Positions 42,517 to 51,986 of a stretch of DNA of 64,000 bases are shown piece after piece. The translations under genes were made by a program, and so were the position numbers. The DNA is from Streptomyces sp. NBC_01465 (lineage in GTDB: Bacteria > Actinomycetota > Actinomycetes > Streptomycetales > Streptomycetaceae). The number at the start of each line of letters is the position of its first letter. Position 1 is the stretch's first letter. Location: contig NZ_CP109467.1 of NCBI RefSeq assembly GCF_036227325.1, positions 7,254,001 through 7,318,000 on the forward strand, written 5' to 3'. Below the pieces are notes generated by a model. That model saw only the letters and a program-made list of their open reading frames with translations, searched no databases and was not told where the DNA came from.

Positions 42517-42960
42517 ATGGCGCAGGTTGAGGCCACCACGGAGCGGACCATCGCGGCGGATGCGGAGACGGTGTTCGACGCGCTGGCCGACTACACCGGG
42601 ACGCGCGCGAAGCTGCTGCCCGAGCACTTCAGCGAGTACGAGGTGCGCGAGGGCGGCGACGGCGAGGGCACCCTCGTCCACTGGAAGCTCCAGGCGACCA
42701 GCAAGCGCATCCGCGACTGCCTGCTCGAGGTCTCCGAGCCCACCGACGGCCAGCTCGTGGAGAAGGACCGCAACTCCTCGATGGTCACCACCTGGACGGT
42801 CACCCCGGCCGGCGAGAAGCAGTCGCGGGTCGTCGTCTCCACCGTCTGGAACGGCGCGGGCGGCATCGGCGGCTTCTTCGAGAAGACCTTCGCCCCCAAG
42901 GGACTTGGCCGCATCTACGACGCCGTGCTCGACAAGCTCGCCGCCGAAGTCGGCAAGTAA
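42517..42960 (+). CDS. SRPBCC-family lipid/ligand-binding protein
   Basis: 147 residues, one START/polyketide-cyclase-like helix-grip fold: IAADAETVFDALADYTGTRAKLLPEHFSEYEVREGGDGEGTLVHWKL, with the long C-terminal helix GRIYDAVLDKLAAEVGK. No catalytic signature. AGAGGA lies 7 bases before the ATG. Divergent from the radical SAM gene. Function unknown. Confidence 0.9.
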   Translation: MAQVEATTERTIAADAETVFDALADYTGTRAKLLPEHFSEYEVREGGDGEGTLVHWKLQATSKRIRDCLLEVSEPTDGQLVEKDRNSSMVTTWTVTPAGEKQSRVVVSTVWNGAGGIGGFFEKTFAPKGLGRIYDAVLDKLAAEVGK

Positions 42961-43157
42961 CTCCCGTAACCCGTCCGGGTGGACATCATGCTCACCGGTT
43001 CGAGTGGTTTTCCCCGCGGCCCCGTTGTACGCCGTAGGGGATCCCACCAGCGGTAAAGCCTCCGGCGCACGCCTGGCGCGCCAATCGTCGCGCTTGCTCC
43101 CCCTTGTCGCCAAATGCGAGAAAAGGGCGGCGCAGGCGCGACGAAGGGGAGCAGCAG

Positions 43158-45572
43158 GTGGGCGGGATCACGCTGGTGAAGGACGAGCAGGCCGAGGCGG
43201 AGCAGGCGGCGACCGCGGTCGAACCTCCGCCGCCGCCCTCCGGGGACCGGCCCTCGTACGTGTACGACGAACTCAGCCCGGCCCGCGTGCGGATGGTCTT
43301 CCTCGCGCTGATGCTCACCCTGCTGCTCGCCGCCCTCGACCAGATGATCGTGGCGACCGCGCTGCCCAAGATCGTCGGTGAGCTGCACGGCCTGGACAAG
43401 ATGTCCTGGGCGGTCACCGCGTATCTGCTGGCCTCCACCATCGGGCTGCCGATCTACGGAAAGCTCGGCGACCTCTTCGGACGCAAGTCCATCTTCATCT
43501 TCGCGATCGTCGTCTTCGTCATCGGCTCGGCCCTGGCCGGCTGGTCACGCTCGATGGACGAACTCATCGCCTTCCGCGCCGTCCAGGGCATCGGCGGCGG
43601 CGGACTCATGATCGGTGTGCAGGCGATCATCGCCGACATCGTGCCGCCCCGTGAGCGCGGCCGCTTCATGGGACTGATCGGCGCGGCCTTCGGGCTCGCC
43701 TCGGTCGCGGGGCCACTGCTCGGCGGGTTCTTCACCGACCATGCGTCCTGGCGCTGGTGCTTCTACATCAATGTGCCGTTCGGCCTGGTCACGCTGGTGA
43801 TGATCGCCCTCGTACTGAAGCTGCCGAAGCCCACCGCGAAACCGCGCCTGGACGTGCTCGGCGCGCTGCTGCTCGCCGCCGCCTCCACCTGCCTTGTGCT
43901 GCTGACCAGTTGGGGCGGCACCGAGTACGCCTGGGGCTCGCGCACCATCCTGGGGCTCGCGGCCGGTGCGGCGGGAACCGCCATCCTCTTCGTGGTCGTC
44001 GAGCACTTCGCACCCGAACCGATCATTCCGCTGCGGCTGTTCCGCGACGGCATCTTCAATGTGACGGCGCTCGTCGGCGCGGTCGTCGGCGTCGCGCTCT
44101 TCGGCGCGGCCAGCTATCTGCCGACGTTCCTTCAGATGGTCGACGGGGCGAGCGCCACCGAATCGGGGCTGCTGATGCTGCCGATGATGGGCGGCATCGT
44201 CGGCGCCTCGGTCGTCTCGGGCCAGCTCATCAGCCGTACGGGACGCTACAAGGCCTTCCCCGTCGTCGGCAGCGCGATCTCCGCCGTCGGGATGTGGCTG
44301 CTCTCGCGGCTCGAAGTGGACACCTCGCGGCTGGAGTACAGCATCGGGATGGCCGTCCTGGGCATCGGGATCGGCCTGATCATGCCGGTGCTCGTGCTGG
44401 CCGTGCAGAACTCCGTACCGCCCTCGGACATCGGCACCGCCACCAGCGCCAACAACTACTTCCGGCAGATCGGCGGCAGTGTCGGCGCCGCCGTCTTCGG
44501 CACGCTCTTCGCCAACCGCCTCGCCGACGCCCTGGTCGAACGGCTCCCGGCGGGCGCCCAGCTGCCCGACCCCGAGTCGATCACCCCGCAACTGGTCCAC
44601 GCGATGCCCGCCGCCCTGCGCGACGGCTACATCCAGGCGTACGCCGACGCGATGCCCCGGATCTTCCTCTACCTCGTTCCGGTGCTCGTCCTCGGCCTCT
44701 TGATCGCCTTCTTCCTCAAGGAGAAACCGCTGGTGTCCCACAACGCCCCCGCCGCCGAGCCCGACGCCGCAGTCCCCACGGCCCGTACCCCCGCAGCTTC
44801 TGCCCCTTACCTTGCGGGAGTTCCGGTCTGCGGCCATGTCCACCACCACGACGGATCGACCGTCCCGCGTGCCGCCCTCACCCTCATCGACATCACCGGG
44901 CGGCAGATCGGGCGGGGCGCGAGCGGCGAGGACGGGCGGTACGCGCTGAGCGTCCCCGGTTCCGGTTCGTACGTACTGATCGCGGCGGCCGGCGGACACC
45001 AGCCGCAGGCCGTCAGCGTCACCGTCGGCGAGCGCCCGGTCGACCTGGACGTGGTCCTCGGCGGCGCCGGGCGACTCGCCGGGACCGTCGTCACCGCGGA
45101 CGGGACGCCCGTGCGCGACGCCGCCGTGACGCTCACCGACGTACGGGGCGAGGTCGTCGCCTCGACGCGCAGCGGGCGTGAAGGGTCGTACGTGATCACG
45201 GAGTTGGTGGCGGGGGAGTACACCCTCGCGGCGAGCGCGCCCGCCTTCCGCCCCGCCGCGCTCCCGGTGAGCGTGCAGGCCTCCCGGGAGACCCGGCAGG
45301 ACATCGAGCTGGCTGGCGGGGCGGTGCTGCGCGGCACCGTGCGGGCCGGCGGCGGCCGTCCGGTGGAGGATGCACGCGTCACGCTGCTCGATGCCGCCGG
45401 CAATGTGGTGGACACCCTCACCACGGGCCCCGACGGCACCTTCCGCTTCGTCGATCTGTCCTCCGGCGAGTACACGGTGATCGCCGCCGGCTACCCGCCC
45501 GTCGCCACGGTCCTGCAGGTCGCGGGCGGTGGCCGCACCGAGCGCGATCTCCAACTGGGGCACGAGGACTGA
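43158..45572 (+). CDS. MFS drug exporter (DHA2) fused to three carboxypeptidase-regulatory-like repeats
   Basis: 804 residues from the GTG at 43158, which has AAGGGGAG 6-7 bases upstream; the frame also opens at a TTG at 43104. Residues about 35-530 are a 14-helix EmrB/QacA-type exporter ([20 protein letters not shown], motif [12 protein letters not shown]). From about residue 553 three ~83-residue beta-sandwich repeats follow, each with G-x-V, ...G..V..A.VTL.D..G, G.Y....... pattern (first [20 protein letters not shown]). In a 14-helix protein both ends should be cytoplasmic, an unusual place for such domains. The 197-base gap upstream has no recognisable element beyond this ribosome site. 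Confidence 0.92.
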   Translation: MGGITLVKDEQAEAEQAATAVEPPPPPSGDRPSYVYDELSPARVRMVFLALMLTLLLAALDQMIVATALPKIVGELHGLDKMSWAVTAYLLASTIGLPIYGKLGDLFGRKSIFIFAIVVFVIGSALAGWSRSMDELIAFRAVQGIGGGGLMIGVQAIIADIVPPRERGRFMGLIGAAFGLASVAGPLLGGFFTDHASWRWCFYINVPFGLVTLVMIALVLKLPKPTAKPRLDVLGALLLAAASTCLVLLTSWGGTEYAWGSRTILGLAAGAAGTAILFVVVEHFAPEPIIPLRLFRDGIFNVTALVGAVVGVALFGAASYLPTFLQMVDGASATESGLLMLPMMGGIVGASVVSGQLISRTGRYKAFPVVGSAISAVGMWLLSRLEVDTSRLEYSIGMAVLGIGIGLIMPVLVLAVQNSVPPSDIGTATSANNYFRQIGGSVGAAVFGTLFANRLADALVERLPAGAQLPDPESITPQLVHAMPAALRDGYIQAYADAMPRIFLYLVPVLVLGLLIAFFLKEKPLVSHNAPAAEPDAAVPTARTPAASAPYLAGVPVCGHVHHHDGSTVPRAALTLIDITGRQIGRGASGEDGRYALSVPGSGSYVLIAAAGGHQPQAVSVTVGERPVDLDVVLGGAGRLAGTVVTADGTPVRDAAVTLTDVRGEVVASTRSGREGSYVITELVAGEYTLAASAPAFRPAALPVSVQASRETRQDIELAGGAVLRGTVRAGGGRPVEDARVTLLDAAGNVVDTLTTGPDGTFRFVDLSSGEYTVIAAGYPPVATVLQVAGGGRTERDLQLGHED

Positions 45573-45586
45573 CCAATTGTCAGAAT

Positions 45587-45649
45587 GTGCGCGGGCGCAC
45601 GACCTATTCGGTCCTTCGCCCGCGCACTGCTCCGTGGGGGCCGTACGGT
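45587..45649 (+). promoter_or_regulatory. Inverted repeat and leaderless -10 of the phosphatase gene
   Basis: GTGCGC-GG-GCGCAC (45587-45600) is a perfect inverted repeat. TACGGT (45644-45649) ends 6 bases before the ATG at 45656 with no ribosome site, suggesting a leaderless message. The repeat lies about 45 bases upstream of the -10 and may be an operator. Confidence 0.4.
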
Positions 45650-45655
45650 GGATCC

Positions 45656-48055
45656 ATGGAGCGTGGTACTCCGCAGTACGCAGTGGCAGGGCGCATTCCG
45701 CTGGCCGTCGTCGTCGTGGACGGACAGGGCCTGGTCTCACACTGGTCCACCGGTGCGCGACGGCTGTTCGGCCGCCCGAAGGAAGAGGCGGTGGGGCAGC
45801 CCGCCGTCGAGCTGATGCCGGTCTCCGGCGCGCTGAGCGAGGACGAAGCGTCCGACGGGTACGGACTCTACGAACACGAGACGGTCGAGCTGGGCCCCGG
45901 CCTGGACGCCACGCTCAACGGGCTCACCTCCTATCCGGCTGCGGGCCGGGCCCGGCTCTCGGAGCCGGGACGCGCGCAGCTCGACGTGCTCTGGTGGGCG
46001 TATCCGCTGGTCGGTCCCGGACCCGAGCGGCTGCTCGTCCTGGCCGCCGACGCCTCCCGGCTGCATACGGAGTCCGGCGACAACGGTGTCGAGCGGATAG
46101 CGCCCGGGTTCGCGCTCCACACGGAGTTCCTCGGCTCGGAGGAGCTGGCCGGGCGGCTGCCGGAGATCCTGCCGAGCATGAGCGTCGGCGAGAGCCGCCG
46201 TATCGTTTCGCAGGTCCTCGAACTGGGCTATCCCGTACTGGAGTACAGCCAGCACGACCGGGTGCCGGTGACGCCCGACTGGGGTGTTCCGCAGCGGGCC
46301 GGGCACGCGGCACGCCGGAAGGAGGCCGAGGACGCGGCGGCGGGGCAGCTCGCAGCGCCCGCGGAACCCGAGCAGGACCTCGAGTACGCCGCCGTGCGCG
46401 AGCGCCTCGAATTCCTCAACGAGGTGAGCGGCCGCATCGGTTCCTCCCTCGACCTGGCCCGTACGATCCACGAGGTGAGCGCCGCCGTCGTCCCGCGCTT
46501 CACCGACGTCGCGGGCACCTACTTGCGCGAACAGGTCATCGCGGGCGAAGGGTTCCCCGACGGGCCGCCCGACGAGACCACCATGTGGCACCGGGTAGCC
46601 GTCGAACACGTCGACGCACCCGGACGCTGGGACGACGTCGTACCGGTCGGCGAGGCCATGCCCTTCCCGGCGCACACCCCCTTCTTCCAGTGCATGACCT
46701 CCGGCGATCCCGTGCTCGTCCCGCAGATCAGCGAGCAGATGGGCACCGCCATCGCCTCGCAGTTCGAGAAGCGGGACATCAGGCCGCTGATCAACGGCCG
46801 TTCGATGCTGGTCGTGCCGCTCAAGGCGCGCAACGTGGTCCTCGGATTCATGATCCTGCTGCGCCACCCGGGCCGGACCCTCTTCAACGACATGGACCGC
46901 TTCACCGGCGCCGAACTGGCCGCCCGCGCGGGGCTCGTCCTGGACAACGCCCGTATGTACACCTACCAGGAGAGCGTCGCCGAGACCCTCCAGGACAGCA
47001 TGCTGCCGCAGGTCACCCCGCGGATGACCGGCTGCGACACGGCGACGCGCTATCTGCCGGGGACGCTGCTGGGGCGGGTCGGCGGCGACTGGTTCGACTC
47101 CGTCAAACTGCCCGGGTCGCGGATCGCGCTCGTGGTCGGCGACGTGATGGGGCACGGGCTCAACTCCGCGGCGATGATGGGCCAGTTGAGGACCGCCGTA
47201 CAGACGATGGCCGCCCTCGACCTGCCGCCCGCACAGCTCCTGCGCAACCTCGACGACCTGGCGCAGCGGCTCGGCGAGCACTATCTGGCGACCTGTCTGT
47301 ACGCGATCTACGACCCGGTCCGCGGCGAACTGCTCATGTCGAACGCGGGCCACATCCCGCCGGTTCTCGTCCGGGCGGCGGACGGCCGCAGCGAGCTGAT
47401 CGAACTGCCCACGGGTGCGCCGATCGGCGTCGGCGGGGTGCCCTTCGAGACCGTACGGATCGCGGTGGCGCCCGGGGACCGCCTGGTGATGTGCACGGAC
47501 GGTCTGGTGGAGGTGCGCGGCGAGGACATCGGCGTCGGCCTCGCCACCCTCTGCGAGTCCGCCGCCCACCCCGCCGCCTCCATGGACGACGCCTGCGACA
47601 CGATCATCCGCGCACTCAATACGCGCGGCGGACGCAAGGACGACGTGGCGCTTCTGATGGCCAGGCTCAACGGCATCGCGACCGAGGACGTGGCGCAGTG
47701 GGACCTGGCGTCCGAGCCCGAAGAGGTGGGCAGGGCGCGGAGGTTGGTGCGCGCCCAGCTGTCGGACTGGGGCCTCGAAGGGGTGTCGGAGAACGCGGAG
47801 CTGCTGGTCGGCGAGGTGGTGACCAATGCCGTACGGCATGCGGGCGGCCGCCGGGTCGGGCTGCGGCTGGTACGGGCCGAGACACTGCTCTGCGAGGTCG
47901 TCGACGACGGTCATGTCCTGCCGACGCTGCTGAGCGCAGGTCCCTCCGACGAGGCGGGGCGCGGACTGCGTGTGGTGAGCCGGCTGGCGCGGGAGTGGGG
48001 AGCGAGCCGTACCGGTGACGGAAAGACGGTCTGGTTCGAACTGTCGCTGCGCTGA
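45656..48055 (+). CDS. PAS-GAF-PP2C (SpoIIE-type) phosphatase with C-terminal HATPase domain
   Basis: 799 residues. Order: PAS-like sensor (about 10-60), a second uncharacterised sensory stretch to ~240, GAF domain (about 250-435, ending LVLDNARMYTYQES), PP2C/SpoIIE phosphatase (about 445-665) with metal Asp motifs GGDWFDSV (near 477) and VGDVMGHGLNSAAMM (near 496), and an RsbW-like kinase domain at the C-terminus with the N-box VGEVVTNAVRHAGG and G-box GRGLRVV. In Streptomyces such proteins dephosphorylate anti-sigma-factor antagonists while the RsbW-like domain may phosphorylate or bind them. No anti-sigma partner is adjacent. Confidence 0.93.
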   Translation: MERGTPQYAVAGRIPLAVVVVDGQGLVSHWSTGARRLFGRPKEEAVGQPAVELMPVSGALSEDEASDGYGLYEHETVELGPGLDATLNGLTSYPAAGRARLSEPGRAQLDVLWWAYPLVGPGPERLLVLAADASRLHTESGDNGVERIAPGFALHTEFLGSEELAGRLPEILPSMSVGESRRIVSQVLELGYPVLEYSQHDRVPVTPDWGVPQRAGHAARRKEAEDAAAGQLAAPAEPEQDLEYAAVRERLEFLNEVSGRIGSSLDLARTIHEVSAAVVPRFTDVAGTYLREQVIAGEGFPDGPPDETTMWHRVAVEHVDAPGRWDDVVPVGEAMPFPAHTPFFQCMTSGDPVLVPQISEQMGTAIASQFEKRDIRPLINGRSMLVVPLKARNVVLGFMILLRHPGRTLFNDMDRFTGAELAARAGLVLDNARMYTYQESVAETLQDSMLPQVTPRMTGCDTATRYLPGTLLGRVGGDWFDSVKLPGSRIALVVGDVMGHGLNSAAMMGQLRTAVQTMAALDLPPAQLLRNLDDLAQRLGEHYLATCLYAIYDPVRGELLMSNAGHIPPVLVRAADGRSELIELPTGAPIGVGGVPFETVRIAVAPGDRLVMCTDGLVEVRGEDIGVGLATLCESAAHPAASMDDACDTIIRALNTRGGRKDDVALLMARLNGIATEDVAQWDLASEPEEVGRARRLVRAQLSDWGLEGVSENAELLVGEVVTNAVRHAGGRRVGLRLVRAETLLCEVVDDGHVLPTLLSAGPSDEAGRGLRVVSRLAREWGASRTGDGKTVWFELSLR

Positions 48056-48129
48056 CGGGTTGTGCGGGCAACTCCGGGGCTGTAAACCGATCTTGACGTA
48101 GTGCGCCGCCGCATCCTGGGGAGCTGGCC

Positions 48130-48849
48130 ATGAGTGTGACGAGTCGGTACAAGGACGCCTGGGAAGGGTTCTGGGGCGAGGCGCCCGACGAGCAGGGGGC
48201 GGTGTTCTGGGACGCGGAGCCCGCGCTCACGTCCGCCCTCCATCTGGCCCTCTTCGAGCCGTACTTGGCCGGGACCGGGCTCCCCGTGGTGGATCTGGGG
48301 TGCGGGAACGGGACGCAGACGCGCTTCCTCGCCGGGCGGTTCGAGGGGACCCTGGGTGTGGATCTGTCGGCGGCCGCCGTCGAGCACGCCCGGCATCAGG
48401 ACGGCTCGGGGCGGGTGCGGTTCGAGCAGCTCGACGCGGTGGACGACAAAGCCGTACAGCAGCTGCACGCCGAACTGGGGGACGCGCACGTCTATATGCG
48501 TGGAGTACTGCACCAGACCGAGCCCGCCGACCGGCAGACGCTCGCGGACTCGATCGCGACTCTGGTGGGGGAGCGGGGACGGGCGTTCGTGGTGGAGCCC
48601 TCGCAGGAGGCGAAGCCGCTGATGATGGGGATCGCACAGGGCCCGACCGGGCCGCCGGCCAAAATGCGGCCGATCTTCGCGCACGGCATCGCACCGGGCG
48701 AGGTGGCGGACGCGGAACTGCCGGGGTACTTCAGGGCGGCGGGGCTGACGGTGGTGGCGGAGGGTGAACTGCCGCTGACGACGACGGAGCACCGGTCGGA
48801 CGGCTCGCTGATCGAACTGCCGTCGAAGTGGCTGGTCGTGGGGCGCTGA
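48130..48849 (+). CDS. Class I SAM-dependent methyltransferase
   Basis: 239 residues. Motif I VVDLGCGNGTQTRFLAG, acidic loop TLGVDLSAAAVEHARHQ, and VRFEQLDAVDD as the adenine-binding region. Small-molecule methyltransferase type; substrate unknown. The N-terminal YKDAWEGFWGEAPDEQGAVFWDAEP is typical of a small Streptomyces family. GGGGAG ribosome site precedes the ATG. Followed after 5 bases by the damaged serine hydrolase. Confidence 0.9.
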   Translation: MSVTSRYKDAWEGFWGEAPDEQGAVFWDAEPALTSALHLALFEPYLAGTGLPVVDLGCGNGTQTRFLAGRFEGTLGVDLSAAAVEHARHQDGSGRVRFEQLDAVDDKAVQQLHAELGDAHVYMRGVLHQTEPADRQTLADSIATLVGERGRAFVVEPSQEAKPLMMGIAQGPTGPPAKMRPIFAHGIAPGEVADAELPGYFRAAGLTVVAEGELPLTTTEHRSDGSLIELPSKWLVVGR

Positions 48850-48854
48850 GCCGG

Positions 48855-49685
48855 ATGACTTCGTATGAGCGCACCCTGCTTCCCCGTTCGGCTCCGGCTG
48901 CCCTGGGGGTGTCGTCCCGTGCGATCACCATGCTGCTCGACCGGCTCGAAGAGGAATCCGTCGAGTGCCACTCGATCATGGTCGTACGCCGCGGCCACGT
49001 CATCGCCGAAGGCTGGTGGGCGCCGTACTCGGCCGAGCGGGTCACGGGGCGCGGCCTCCCGGAGTACCTCGACGAGCGCCTCTTCACGCCGATGGGTGTC
49101 GACCACGCCGAGTGGGACCGGGCGGCGAGCGGTGCCGCCTTCGGATTCCACGGCCTGCACCTGACGACCGAGGCCGTCGCCGCCTTCGGTGAACTGCTGC
49201 GGTGCGGAGGCATGTGGGGCGGCCAACAGCTCGTCCCGCGCGCGTGGGTGGAGCTCGCGACCCGACGGCACATCGACTGCGAGTGGATCCTCGACGGGAC
49301 GGACCAGACGGACTTCGCCCGCGGGTACGGCTACCAGTTCTGGATGTCGCGGAACGGCTTCCACGGGCACGGTTCCTTCGGTCAGCGGTGCGTGGTGGTC
49401 CCCTCGCTCGATCTTGTGCTCGCCGTGACCGCCCAGGGGGACTCCCAGGAGGTGTTCGACGCCCTGTGGGAGTGCCTGCTGCCTGGCATGGACCGGGCGG
49501 ACAGCGCCGAGGACGACGAGATCCTGGCCGACCTCTACGTCATCGCCACCCCGCACCGCGTCCGGCTGCTCGTCGACGCCGACACGGGCACCGCGACGGC
49601 GAGATGGAGCGCCGTGCCCCTCACCGGCCTCCGTCTGGAACTGCATGTGCGGGTGCCGTTGATGACACGGTCCGACGTCGCGTAG
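48855..49685 (+). pseudogene. Serine hydrolase (beta-lactamase fold) with in-frame loss of the SxxK region
   Basis: 276-residue open frame, but the protein is not a complete enzyme. It starts like Streptomyces class C-type hydrolases (CHSIMVVRRGHVIAEGWWAPYSAERV) and then jumps at 49041-49050 straight to TGRGLPEYLDERLFTPMGVDHAEWD, a segment that normally lies over 100 residues downstream. The missing part should hold the SxxK nucleophile and the YxN motif; neither is present anywhere. The ERV/RVTG junction suggests recombination between short repeats. The remaining C-terminal half (GLHLTTEAVAAFGELL, GYGYQFWM, HGHGSFGQ) is well preserved, so the loss may be recent. Confidence 0.8.
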
Positions 49686-49739
49686 GCGATCCGAACATTC
49701 GGTGGAAAGGGCTGGTCGGGGGCTGTGCGGTGCGAGGTT

Positions 49740-49755
49740 AGTGGTATAGACCACC
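49740..49755. promoter_or_regulatory. DasR-type operator (dre-like) upstream of the peptidase operon
   Basis: AGTGGTATAGACCACC matches 14 of 16 positions of the DasR responsive element A(C/G)TGGTCTAGACCA(G/C)T that I remember for Streptomyces. The 12-base core is a palindrome with one central mismatch. It lies 57 bases upstream of the D-aminopeptidase ATG. DasR is the GntR-type repressor of N-acetylglucosamine use; it is not encoded in this window. Confidence 0.6.
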
Positions 49756-49760
49756 GATAG

Positions 49761-49769
49761 TTATCCACA
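49761..49769. promoter_or_regulatory. Single consensus DnaA box
   Basis: TTATCCACA is an exact match to the classical DnaA box, 5 bases after the dre-like site. No cluster of boxes surrounds it, so it is not an origin; it may be fortuitous or a DnaA titration or regulatory site. Confidence 0.35.
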
Positions 49770-49797
49770 GCTCTGGCAGAGGTGGCGGGGCAGCGCG

Positions 49798-49803
49798 TAC
49801 GGT
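49798..49803 (+). promoter_or_regulatory. Leaderless -10 box of the peptidase operon
   Basis: TACGGT ends 8 bases before the ATG at 49812 and no ribosome site is present, consistent with transcription starting at or next to the A of the ATG. No good -35 is visible 16-18 bases upstream. Confidence 0.4.
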
Positions 49804-49811
49804 TTCGGTTC

Positions 49812-50645
49812 ATGAAGATCCTCATCAGCGCCGACATGGAGGGCGCGACGGGGGTGACCTGGCCGGCCGACGTGCTGCCGGGCACCCCGCAGTGGGAGCG
49901 CTGCCGCTCCATGTTCACCTCCGACGTGAACGCGGCCGCGCTCGGCTTCTTCGACGGGGGCGCCGACGAGGTGCTCGTCAACGAGGCCCACTGGTCCATG
50001 CGCAATCTGCTGCTCGAGCAGCTGGACGACCGTGTGCAGATGCTCACCGGACGCCACAAGTCGCTCTCGATGGTGGAGGGTGTGCAGCACGGAGACGTCG
50101 ACGGCATCGCCTTCGTCGGGTACCACACGGGTGCCGGCATGGAGGGTGTGCTGGCGCACACCTATCTGGCCAACCAGATCACCGGCGTGTGGCTCAACGG
50201 GAAGCGGGCCAGCGAGGGTCTGCTCAACGCCCATGTGGTCGCGGAGTACGGCGTTCCCGTGGTGCTCTTCACCGGTGACGACCTGGCCTGCGAGGACGCC
50301 CTGGGGTATGCGCCCGAGGCCCGCAAGGTGGCGGTGAAGGACCATGTCTCGCGGTATGCGGCGGTCTGCCGCACACCGGCGAGGACCGCGGCCGACATCC
50401 GCGCCGCGGCGAAGGACGCGACGTCTCTGGCCGTACGGCACGCACCCGTGCACGGCGGGGAGTTCACCGTGGAGATGGAGTTCGACGCCGAGCATCTGGC
50501 GGACGCCGCCACGGTGGTTCCGGGGGCCGAACGGACCGGTGAACGGCGCGTCGCGTACACCAGCGAGGCGATGTATGAGGCCATTCGCACCTTCAAGGCC
50601 GTCACGACGATCGTCTCGGCCGCAGTGGAGGAGCAGTATGGCTGA
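49812..50645 (+). CDS. M55-family D-aminopeptidase (DppA-like)
   Basis: 277 residues, zinc peptidase of the DppA type, which forms a ring-shaped decamer and removes D-Ala from D-Ala-D-Ala and related peptides. The zinc-site motif ISADMEGATGV (Asp8, Glu10) opens the protein, followed by VNEAHWSM and GYHTGAG, which carry the His ligands, and NGKRASEGLLNAHVVAEYGVPVVLFTGDD. Start at the ATG at 49812. First gene of a four-peptidase operon; overlaps the M20 gene by 8 bases. Confidence 0.93.
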   Translation: MKILISADMEGATGVTWPADVLPGTPQWERCRSMFTSDVNAAALGFFDGGADEVLVNEAHWSMRNLLLEQLDDRVQMLTGRHKSLSMVEGVQHGDVDGIAFVGYHTGAGMEGVLAHTYLANQITGVWLNGKRASEGLLNAHVVAEYGVPVVLFTGDDLACEDALGYAPEARKVAVKDHVSRYAAVCRTPARTAADIRAAAKDATSLAVRHAPVHGGEFTVEMEFDAEHLADAATVVPGAERTGERRVAYTSEAMYEAIRTFKAVTTIVSAAVEEQYG

Positions 50646-51969
50646 CATGCGGGCAGTTGATGCGCAGGCGCTGGAGGAGGTCGTCGCCTTCACCTCGGAC
50701 CTGATCCGGATCGACACCACCAACCGGGGCGGGGGAGACTGCCAGGAGCGCCCGGCCGCGGAGTACGTGGCGGCGAAGCTGGCCGAAACCGGCCTGGAAC
50801 CCGTCCTGTTGGAGCGCACACCCGGGCGGACCAATGTGGTCGCCCGGATCGAGGGCACGGATCCCTCCGCCGATGCCCTTCTTGTGCACGGGCACCTCGA
50901 CGTCGTCCCCGCCGAACCGGCCGACTGGACCGTCCACCCCTTCTCCGGGGAGGTCAGGGACGGGATGGTGTGGGGCCGCGGCGCCATCGACATGAAGAAC
51001 ATGGACGCGATGGTCCTCGCCGTCGTACGGGCCTGGGCGCGCCAGGGGATCCGGCCGCGGCGCGACATCGTCATCGCGTACACCGCCGACGAGGAGGCCA
51101 GCGCGATCGACGGCTCGGACTTCCTCGCCACGCAGCACCCCGGACTCTTCGAGGGCTGCACCGAGGGCATCAGCGAGTCGGGCGCCTACTCCTTCCATCC
51201 CGGTTCCGGCATGGAGATCTATCCGATCGCGGCCGGCGAGCGCGGCACGGGATGGCTCAAGCTCACCGCGCACGGCCGCGCCGGCCACGGCTCCAAGGTG
51301 AACCGGGCCAACGCGGTGACCCGGCTGGCCGCGGCCATGACCCGGATCGGCGAGCACGAGTGGCCGGTGCGGCTCACTCCGACCGTGCGGGCCGCGCTGC
51401 GTGAACTTGCCGCGCTGTACGGCATCGAGACGGATGTCGAGGCCGCCGGGTTCGATGTGGACGCGCTGCTGGAGAAGCTCGGCCCGGCCGCCGCACTCGT
51501 CGACGCGACCGTGCGCAACAGCTCCAACCCGACGATGCTGGACGCCGGTTACAAGGTCAACGTGATCCCCGGGCACGCGAGCGGCTTCGTCGACGGCCGG
51601 ACGCTGCCCGGCGGCGAGGAGGAGTTCCGCGAGACGCTCGACCGGCTCACCGGACCTGACGTGGAGTGGGAGTTCGCGCACCGGGAGATCGCCCTCCAGG
51701 CGCCCGTGGACTCCCCGACCTTCGCCAAACTGCGCGCCGCCGTCGAACGGTTCGCGCCCGGGGCGCACGTCGTGCCGTTCTGCATGTCGGGCGGCACCGA
51801 CGCCAAGCAGTTCTCCCGGCTCGGCATCACCGGCTACGGCTTCTCGCCGGTCCGGATGCCCGTCGGGCTCGATTACCAGGCGCTCTTCCACGGGGTGGAC
51901 GAGCGCGTCCCGGTCGACGGTCTGCACTTCGGCGTGAACGTGCTCGACCACTATCTGCAGTCCGCCTGA
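50638..51969 (+). CDS. M20-family metallopeptidase
   Basis: 443 residues. Di-zinc hydrolase of the ArgE/DapE/CPG2 family: HGHLDVVPAEPADW (first His and Asp), GRGAIDMKN (bridging Asp), TADEEA (catalytic Glu pair), the dimerisation domain with AHGRAGHGS, and a final His in ALFHGVDE. Cleaves dipeptides or acylated amino acids. GGAGG lies inside the preceding gene, 7 bases before the ATG at 50638; the 8-base overlap gives coupling. The frame extends upstream to 50344 only as shadow. Confidence 0.93.
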   Translation: MADMRAVDAQALEEVVAFTSDLIRIDTTNRGGGDCQERPAAEYVAAKLAETGLEPVLLERTPGRTNVVARIEGTDPSADALLVHGHLDVVPAEPADWTVHPFSGEVRDGMVWGRGAIDMKNMDAMVLAVVRAWARQGIRPRRDIVIAYTADEEASAIDGSDFLATQHPGLFEGCTEGISESGAYSFHPGSGMEIYPIAAGERGTGWLKLTAHGRAGHGSKVNRANAVTRLAAAMTRIGEHEWPVRLTPTVRAALRELAALYGIETDVEAAGFDVDALLEKLGPAAALVDATVRNSSNPTMLDAGYKVNVIPGHASGFVDGRTLPGGEEEFRETLDRLTGPDVEWEFAHREIALQAPVDSPTFAKLRAAVERFAPGAHVVPFCMSGGTDAKQFSRLGITGYGFSPVRMPVGLDYQALFHGVDERVPVDGLHFGVNVLDHYLQSA

Positions 51970-51986
51970 GGGAAGTGGGGAGAGAC

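Noticed and set aside
42961..43157. Possible riboswitch (c-di-AMP type) before the MFS fusion gene
   Set aside because: The gap has GC-rich inverted bits but I could not assemble the conserved riboswitch core.
49761..49769. Replication origin signal
   Set aside because: A single DnaA box without a cluster, AT-rich region or dnaA/dnaN neighbours.
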